Positions 58,323 to 64,000 of a stretch of 64,000 nucleotides of DNA are shown here, piece by piece. The notes beneath the pieces were generated by a model. The model worked only from the letters and a program-made list of their open reading frames with translations, did no database searches and was not told where the DNA came from. Where the stretch lies: assembly GCA_900095095.1 (NCBI GenBank), contig FMBT01000353.1, positions 62,001 through 126,000 of the forward strand, in the 5' to 3' direction. Numbering within the stretch: position 1 is the stretch's first letter; each line of letters starts with the position of its first letter. The translations under genes were made by a program, and so were the position numbers. The DNA comes from Fragilariopsis cylindrus CCMP1102. Its lineage: Eukaryota; Bacillariophyta; Bacillariophyceae; Bacillariales; Bacillariaceae.

Positions 58323-58409
58323 GTGTGCATGATATAGCCTGGTGGTTATTGCAGGCTTCAAACCTGTAGACGGCTAACGCCGTAGTTGTTCGATTCAACC
58401 TTGCGCACG
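58323..58409 (+). tRNA. tRNA-Sec (anticodon UCA), copy 1
   Basis: 87 nt including the discriminator G. The eukaryotic 9+4 form: a 9-bp acceptor stem GTGTGCATG/CTTGCGCAC with the U-U mismatch at pair 8 seen in animal tRNA-Sec. The 6-bp D-stem is ATAGCC/GGTTAT with a TGGT loop, the 6-bp anticodon stem TGCAGG/CCTGTA with loop CTTCAAA (anticodon 58358-58360). The long variable arm is ACGGC/GCCGT, and the 4-bp T-stem GTTG/CAAC has loop TTCGATT. It decodes UGA as selenocysteine. A short T4 run lies about 10 nt downstream. This is probably the main functional copy. Confidence 0.96.
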
Positions 58410-58541
58410 TGTTGGTATTATTTTGGTTTGGTTTGGGGGCAGAAAAAAAATCCAAGTTTATATTTGGGCGATAGGACGGTGACGGTGATACCTATGGTTC
58501 AAGTAGCCTTAATTTTATCTTTCAATCAATCAGTCTATTTG

Positions 58542-58628
58542 GTGTGCATGATCCAATTTGGTAATTGGTACAGGCTTCAAACCTGTAGACGGCTAACGCC
58601 GTAGTTGTTCGATTCAACCTTGCGCACG
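58542..58628 (+). tRNA. tRNA-Sec (anticodon UCA), copy 2 with a replaced D-stem
   Basis: 87 nt, 219 nt after copy 1. From the anticodon loop to the 3' end it is identical to copy 1. The D-arm is completely different yet fully paired: CCAATT/AATTGG around the same TGGT loop, in place of ATAGCC/GGTTAT. The anticodon stem has TACAGG, turning a G-U pair into A-U. The acceptor stem equals copy 1. No T4 terminator follows closely. The structure suggests it could fold and function. Confidence 0.9.
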
Positions 58629-58742
58629 TTGTATTATTTGGGGCAAATGATATCAATCAATCCAATATGGGGAGTACGTACCACTATATAGGAGTTCAAG
58701 TAGCCTTAATTTTATCTATCTATCATCAATCAGTCCTATTTG

Positions 58743-58829
58743 GTGTACATGATATAGCCTGGTGGTTATTGCAGGCTTCAAACCTGTAGATGGCTAACGC
58801 CGTAGTTGCTCGATTCAACCTTGCGCACG
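58743..58829 (+). tRNA. tRNA-Sec (anticodon UCA), copy 3, slightly degenerate
   Basis: 87 nt, 201 nt after copy 2. The body follows copy 1 (D-arm ATAGCC/GGTTAT), but the acceptor stem has A at position 5, giving an A-C mismatch. The variable arm has a G-U pair (ATGGC/GCCGT) and the T-loop starts with C instead of T. The upstream flank (AAGTAGCCTTAATTTTATCT) is shared with copy 2 but not copy 1. It may be a decaying or weak copy. Confidence 0.85.
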
Positions 58830-59470
58830 TATAACGTTCCTTTCCACTCTCTCAAGTCCAGAAAAATTCGGCTGTTTTTCGTTACATAAGCTGTTGCTTG
58901 CTGATGCATTATCATCAATCCAAGAGAACCCTGAAATAATTCGAACGCGACGACGGTCTTTAATACTTTTGTTTCTTCTGCGACATTGTTTCCCTTAAAC
59001 GAGTATCCGAGTTGAAATCGAAGATTTGTCTAACTGGTGTTCGTAGTTTTTTGATCCGAGCGATGCACCTAGTTCCATCCTAGTTTGTTGCCCAATTTGG
59101 AACCCAGTTCCATCGCGAGTGCTGTTCCAAGTAGGGAGCTGAGCAACTTGCTCAGATTGCGACCCAGCTTTATGAAGGGCCAAAACTACTTGTAAGTCAA
59201 GACAACAAATTCAATGGTCGTTAACGGTAACAACTAGTGAACTCGAACCTGTTCCGTTGTAACTGGAAAATAAGCACTGCCATGTATGTATTCAATACAC
59301 ACACGTAATTATTATAGTGACGAAATTATCCGTACGAATATAGTAGCATATACTATGTATGTGGTTAGTTAGGCATCATGTTTTAAAGTTCTTTCAAGTT
59401 ATTATTTACAGTTTTAAGTCAGTTAAATGATCATCCCCTGATCTTATAGTAGCATTTCGTATTTAGTTAG
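58830..59470. other. Intergenic, no gene seen
   Basis: A minus-strand frame at 58995-59183 is not coding-like. Right of the tRNA array no further tRNA-like unit is found. Confidence 0.55.
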
Positions 59471-61903
59471 TTAGGCATCGCCATCATCACCGGCTGGACA
59501 ACCCGGCCATTCAATTTGTTCTAAACAATTCAAGTATTCAAAGTTCATTGTAAAGTCAGCACCAAAATGATTGACCATAGCAGAACTAACAAGTGCACCA
59601 GTTGATATTAACCAGAAGAAAAAATACCAAAAATGATCCTTGAAGATATAAGATAATATCCGACCCAATGATAATTTTTTGCCTTCTCCTAGCCCTTGTT
59701 TGGAACTAAAGAAGACACTATAATTGATCCCAACTACCAGTAATAACATCAATACAATAAATATTGATCCGTATTTCTGTGCTTCAAACCAACGCTCATC
59801 ACTAATTTGGAATGATTCATTCAAATGCTGTGCTGAACTTGGTATATTCCGTACTGCAATAAAAATTAATTGTTGATTGATACGAACAATAATATTTACA
59901 CATAGTGACCCAGTTGAATCGACCATATGATACAGATCACGTTGTTCCCATATTTCCTTTCCTCTTTTAGTAGCAGTAGTAGATGGTGTTACTACTTTCT
60001 TCTTGCCCTCATCAGAATCATTACTATTATCGTTTGGTGTATCATCATCGAGTATGATATTCTCGAAGCCATCCGTTCGTCCTCCCATTGTTCCTATCCT
60101 ACTAGTAATAATCGAGTCGTCATCGCTGCCAAAGTTTATAGGGGCTTCAACATCGTACTCGTCATCGTCGTCGTCATTGGTGGTGGTGGTGGTGGTGGTG
60201 GTGGTGGTGCCATCTCCTACACCCCTCATGATGCTCGCGAAGTTATTCATCTCGATTGCCATACTAGAGTCGTCATCACTATCATCATACATCATTACAC
60301 GATTTGTGGCATTTTCGATGCTACCCCTACCCGCATCGGTAGAATATAAGTAAGCATGCTTGCTCACATTCCCTCCATTATCGGGAAAATACGTTCCGTT
60401 TTCTTCTTCTTCTTCTTCACCAACGGTCGTATCAAGAGTTGTAGAAGTATTGCATTTCGTTAAGCTCCGTACTACGTCTTGTCTGTCTTCGCTTAGACTC
60501 ATATTGATGATATATTGATTCGATCCAGTGAAGCAGGCTTCTGTGATACCTTTCATTCTACTTGATTTTGATGATCTCCCGCCCACGTCCACGCCAACAA
60601 CATTACCATTACCATCGGTATCGTGCTGTTCCTGGCCTTCTAATGCTGTTGCCTTTATAGCACCCCACCAAAGACCAATCCGGTCAACACCATTGTAGTA
60701 TCGCCATAGTACCACAGACGATTCACTGGCGAAGAGCGCAAGTAACGTAAAGGGACTATCGATGAAAGGCCACGTAGCAATTTGAACCCTCGTGAAAAGC
60801 ACATCAACTACAAGGTTGAGTTGAATGAGTCGCTTCGGATTGAGACGTACTGCGGTGTTTGCACATATCAATATCTTGCATATGAATCGTAAAATAGCAT
60901 ATGAGAATAAGACCAAGTATTGAAGCGGATTGCCCTGTAGTCGTTGGATACCAATAGCCCACCCGATTACCGCCGTCAGTGATACCCAATAAGCGAGTAG
61001 ATGAGTAAACATGAGACAAAAATTTCCACGCTCTCGATCCGGCTTGGGCGTCATCAAATACATGATGGGAACAGCTGGAAGAGTTCCCAATGTTCCCGTA
61101 ACGAAAATCGAGAAGGGAATCGGAAATATCGGCTCGTAGATAAATATTCCTTTCGTCAAAATTACATCAATAACTTTTGCAATGATCAAACCAACGGTTA
61201 ATGCAAGCATTCTTGCACGGACTGGAATCTTAGCTTCAGGCATAGCAAAGTTACATGTTTCTATCCATGGTACTATCATAAATAGTTGATAGAGTGTCAT
61301 GATACCATAGATAAAAATTCGATTTTCTTCAGGTCCGTCATCGACAGGGTTCATTGGTAGGAAGAACACAACCTCGCCAAGAAGTGGACAGAGAATCATT
61401 ATAATTAAAACCCACATTAGTTGTCTCCATCGGAATGTTGCTCGATGGGGAAGATCTTTAATAACATTAACAGTAGTTACGATAGATGCCGTTATTACAC
61501 CCTCAGCGCTTGATCCCCAGGAGATAATGGTCGTATGAAGTTCCGACAACGTCGACGGTAGGTTTCCTGCAATCTCACTTGCGTGAGCAGGTAATTCTAT
61601 CGCTATCTGCTTTATTACATTTGGAACTGTACGTAAATTTTCTGGTAGATCCACAATAATTTGTTGTAACTTCTCAACAACCTTTTTTGGGTCGGCTATG
61701 AAACCAGGAAGAGATATCTGTTGTAAAATTGATGGTAGTAGAGTCGTCGTATTCGCTGTGGCGTCGGAATCGTTGTTTTCGTTGTCGTTGTTATCATCAT
61801 CTCCATCTACATCTCCCCTATGTTTCTTGATGTCTTCCCCATCGTGAATAAGTTTAGGTACTTCATCTACGTCGATAATAAGTCGGGGGATAATACCGAC
61901 CAT
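59471..61903 (-). CDS. Hypothetical large multi-pass membrane protein
   Basis: 810 aa, ATG at 61903, intact and intronless. The N-terminal ~155 residues are hydrophilic, partly helical (VVEKLQQIIVDLPENLRTVP). Eight or so membrane spans follow between about 165 and 420 (for example WVLIIMILCPLLGEVVFFL, MTLYQLFMIVPWIETC, IPFSIFVTGTLGTLPAVPIM). Then comes a long acidic, Thr/Asp/Asn-rich loop (about 450-650) with a poly-Thr run, and two more spans near the C-terminus (IFIVLMLLLVVGINYSVFF and FWYFFFWLISTGALVSSAM). I recognise no family and assign no transport function. The long acidic cytosolic-type loop is typical of this genome. Confidence 0.75.
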   Translation of the reverse strand: MVGIIPRLIIDVDEVPKLIHDGEDIKKHRGDVDGDDDNNDNENNDSDATANTTTLLPSILQQISLPGFIADPKKVVEKLQQIIVDLPENLRTVPNVIKQIAIELPAHASEIAGNLPSTLSELHTTIISWGSSAEGVITASIVTTVNVIKDLPHRATFRWRQLMWVLIIMILCPLLGEVVFFLPMNPVDDGPEENRIFIYGIMTLYQLFMIVPWIETCNFAMPEAKIPVRARMLALTVGLIIAKVIDVILTKGIFIYEPIFPIPFSIFVTGTLGTLPAVPIMYLMTPKPDRERGNFCLMFTHLLAYWVSLTAVIGWAIGIQRLQGNPLQYLVLFSYAILRFICKILICANTAVRLNPKRLIQLNLVVDVLFTRVQIATWPFIDSPFTLLALFASESSVVLWRYYNGVDRIGLWWGAIKATALEGQEQHDTDGNGNVVGVDVGGRSSKSSRMKGITEACFTGSNQYIINMSLSEDRQDVVRSLTKCNTSTTLDTTVGEEEEEENGTYFPDNGGNVSKHAYLYSTDAGRGSIENATNRVMMYDDSDDDSSMAIEMNNFASIMRGVGDGTTTTTTTTTTNDDDDDEYDVEAPINFGSDDDSIITSRIGTMGGRTDGFENIILDDDTPNDNSNDSDEGKKKVVTPSTTATKRGKEIWEQRDLYHMVDSTGSLCVNIIVRINQQLIFIAVRNIPSSAQHLNESFQISDERWFEAQKYGSIFIVLMLLLVVGINYSVFFSSKQGLGEGKKLSLGRILSYIFKDHFWYFFFWLISTGALVSSAMVNHFGADFTMNFEYLNCLEQIEWPGCPAGDDGDA

Positions 61904-62559
61904 AGTGCGTCTAAGAGTTACGCTTGTTAAAATAATAATAATAAATATTATTGCATTTTTATGATGGTGTGTTATTATTGTTGTCGGCGTTGTCTAAACT
62001 TGCATTATCTTGATCCAAAAGATAGAGGTAGAGGTGGGCGGAAGCCCAGAGCTCAGAAGAGATATTTGCACATTCTAATTTGTGTAGACCAATATGATCC
62101 TATGGAGCAGCTTTGGTTTTGGTTCCGACTTTGTTGGTTTGCGAAAACAAGGAGAAGCGAGATTGATATTTCGATAAAAAATAAAACCTGAAAGAAAAAT
62201 CTGATCGTAGTTCAATCACATCCGTGACTGAATCTACTATCCATGACTGAAAAGTAGCCGTTAAACAACGATAACGCGAGGTTTGAGATACTACTGCAGC
62301 TGTCGTCTGTTGACACAAATCGATCGTGAGTTGACACGAATGAAATCAACGAATACTGCTCAAAAGAGCGAATTTGACATGTTTCAAATTGTTCTTATTC
62401 GAAAGCATGATGCAATCTTTCTTTCGAAATCGAACAATACAAAATTAGGAAGTCAGAGTCATTAGGAGTTCTCATAAAAATAATATCTAACAAAGTCAAA
62501 CGTTACTACTACTAATACTAATACTAATACTAATACTAAGAAAAACGAAAACATTAATC
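61904..62559. other. Intergenic, divergent promoter region
   Basis: Upstream of the membrane protein (minus) and the small charged protein (plus). An (ACTAAT)n run lies at about 62504-62538. Confidence 0.55.
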
Positions 62560-62955
62560 ATGGTTGCCGTCGCCCCGAATAACTCTAAGTTACAAGTCAC
62601 CGCTAATAATGCTGGTCTAGAAGAACAAGAAAAAGTGTCACCGAAACAATTGAAACGTCTGGAGGAACAAAAAGCTAATGAAGCGAAGAAGATGGCGAAG
62701 CGTCAAGCCAAGGCTCTACAAAAGGAAAGAAAGACCACCGAGAAAGAAAACAAGGAAGCCGATCGTGAACGTAAGGCTGAAGAAGATCGGTTGTTGAATC
62801 AAGGTTTGTGTGCGAAAGAAATGGAAGAGAAACAACGACAAGACGAAGAAGCTGTCTTACTGGAGGAATTTCTAAGAGAAGATCCGAAAAAAGTTCAAGC
62901 ACACACCAAGAAATCTGCTTCTGATAGCAACCGTCTTGGAGTTGTCTTGAAATAA
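62560..62955 (+). CDS. Small highly charged coiled-coil protein
   Basis: 131 aa, ATG at 62560. Almost the whole chain (about 20-110) is Lys/Glu/Ala/Gln-rich helix (PKQLKRLEEQKANEAKKMAK, KEMEEKQRQDEEAVLLEEFL), likely a single alpha-helix or coiled coil. It ends in a short polar tail. No domain, signal or membrane segment is present. Codon use is coding-like and there is a clear ATG, so it is probably real. No function is assigned. Confidence 0.65.
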   Translation: MVAVAPNNSKLQVTANNAGLEEQEKVSPKQLKRLEEQKANEAKKMAKRQAKALQKERKTTEKENKEADRERKAEEDRLLNQGLCAKEMEEKQRQDEEAVLLEEFLREDPKKVQAHTKKSASDSNRLGVVLK

Positions 62956-64000
62956 TTAAATAAATAGAAGAAAGAAATGATGCAACATAAACAACGATAC
63001 ATCAGTTTTCGTTGCTCAAAGAAAGAAAGGGACAACGGGGTTTAAGAGTAAAAAATAAAAAGAAGAAGAAAGAAAAAGACATCATCCGAAGGAAACTCTT
63101 ATCAAGATAGTATCTCTTTTATAAATAAATATACATAGACTAATAAACATCTTTTTTAAAGTAAAAAAATAAATATCACAAAGTATCGTGATCTGATCTA
63201 TAATAATAAAGAGATAGTCGACTTGTGTACAAGTTGCCGTGTCGTGCAAAGACAGAGTAGTGGTGAAGGTTAAGAAGACAAGTATTCGCCATAGCGTCAC
63301 AGTCGTGTAACATCAATAGTGCAGATGGTCAGATAGGGCGCAACAGCAAGGCATTTCGATGCGATCGAGAGAATTCGTCCGAGGCAACGTGATCTATTGA
63401 TAAAACAGATAGGAGAAAGAAAGATAGGCGATGCAGACAATCATTGTCGTCGACAAACAAACAGACAGACATCGATAGTAGGATGCACAGCTCTTCACAG
63501 ACCATAAACTTAAGGCATCACACTCTATGGTGCCTCAAATGAGGTGCTGTGCCTTCGTGGAAACGGTATTCGGTCATTTCCGGGAGGATCCAAGTTAGAT
63601 ATTTATATTAATTATTATCAGAAGGAGAGAGAAGATTAGATTATTGAACACCATTTATTGGCAAACTTCCTATAATCGTAACTTCCCTAGTAATTTCTTC
63701 TACGATGTTTTGTTGATACACTCGAATATCTTTGAGGTCATACAGTACATTACATCCCTTTTTTTAGATAAAAGCAGAAAGCAAACGCACCGCATGTGAA
63801 TATACATTATTCTTAATATTGAAAATACACCGTAGACTTTTCATTGTGAGAAATGTATTGAAACTACTACCCTCTCTCTCCCTACCATCCATCCCACTTC
63901 ACTAGAGGTAATACGTTTTCAAAACATATAAAGAATGCGATTTACTATTGCAATTTAAATGTTGATCTTGGTGAAAATTTAGATGGAACTCCATACAATA
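62956..64000. other. Right-edge region, no gene seen
   Basis: A/G-rich repeats near 63055-63085. A short possible hairpin lies around 63510-63560 (CCTC AAAT GAGG core). No frame with coding character reaches the right edge. Confidence 0.5.

Noticed and set aside
1-64000. CRISPR arrays, rRNA genes, LTR or other virus-like elements
   Set aside because: No regularly spaced repeats, no rRNA signatures, and no reverse transcriptase, integrase or capsid-like frames were seen.

Overview
The window looks like nuclear DNA of a diatom, probably a pennate species. Several predicted proteins begin with a signal peptide followed by an ASAFAP-type cleavage motif with Phe at +1 (homoserine dehydrogenase, IF-3, ClpS, the FAD monooxygenase, the lysine-aminomutase-like enzyme). 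This is the bipartite signal used for complex red-lineage plastids. Other diatom traits are a DUF6824-type domain gene, poly-Q/poly-N-rich proteins, a diatom-type 7TM family member and short GT-AG introns of about 80-370 nt.

Layout. 1-16 kb: C-terminus of an LRR protein, DHCR24-like sterol reductase, a large coiled-coil protein with clathrin-adaptor-like repeats, a small two-exon gene, plastid homoserine dehydrogenase, and a PH-like/SAP-like/J-domain protein. 16-27 kb: 2OG-Fe(II) oxygenase, a GC-rich extended SDR, 3-ketoacyl-CoA synthase, glutathione transferase, plastid IF-3. 27-40 kb: DUF6824 polyQ protein, a frame-broken 7TM gene, plastid FAD monooxygenase, a small membrane protein, sepiapterin-reductase-like SDR, plastid radical-SAM aminomutase-like enzyme, NAD(P)-binding protein. 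41-51 kb: AGC kinase, GC-rich NicO/UreH-type transporter, ABC transporter. 51-64 kb: a calpain with a GRF zinc finger, ubiquitin-interacting and SUMO-interacting motifs, plastid ClpS, three tandem selenocysteine tRNA genes, a large multi-pass membrane protein and a small charged protein.

There is no operon structure; neighbours look functionally unrelated, although several products act in the plastid (IF-3, ClpS, homoserine dehydrogenase, monooxygenase, aminomutase-like).

Main points of interest: (1) a triplicated tRNA-Sec(UCA) array in which the middle copy has a completely different but fully paired D-stem; (2) two near-identical introns in one ABC transporter gene, as expected of introner-type intron gain; (3) a GRF-calpain-UIM-SIM protein that looks like a ubiquitin/SUMO-directed protease; (4) about fifteen places in eight otherwise good genes where the reading frame is restored by exactly one extra base and never by removing one. 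That bias points to missing bases in the assembly rather than to pseudogenes. Exon and phase arithmetic closes perfectly for every gene once this is allowed for.
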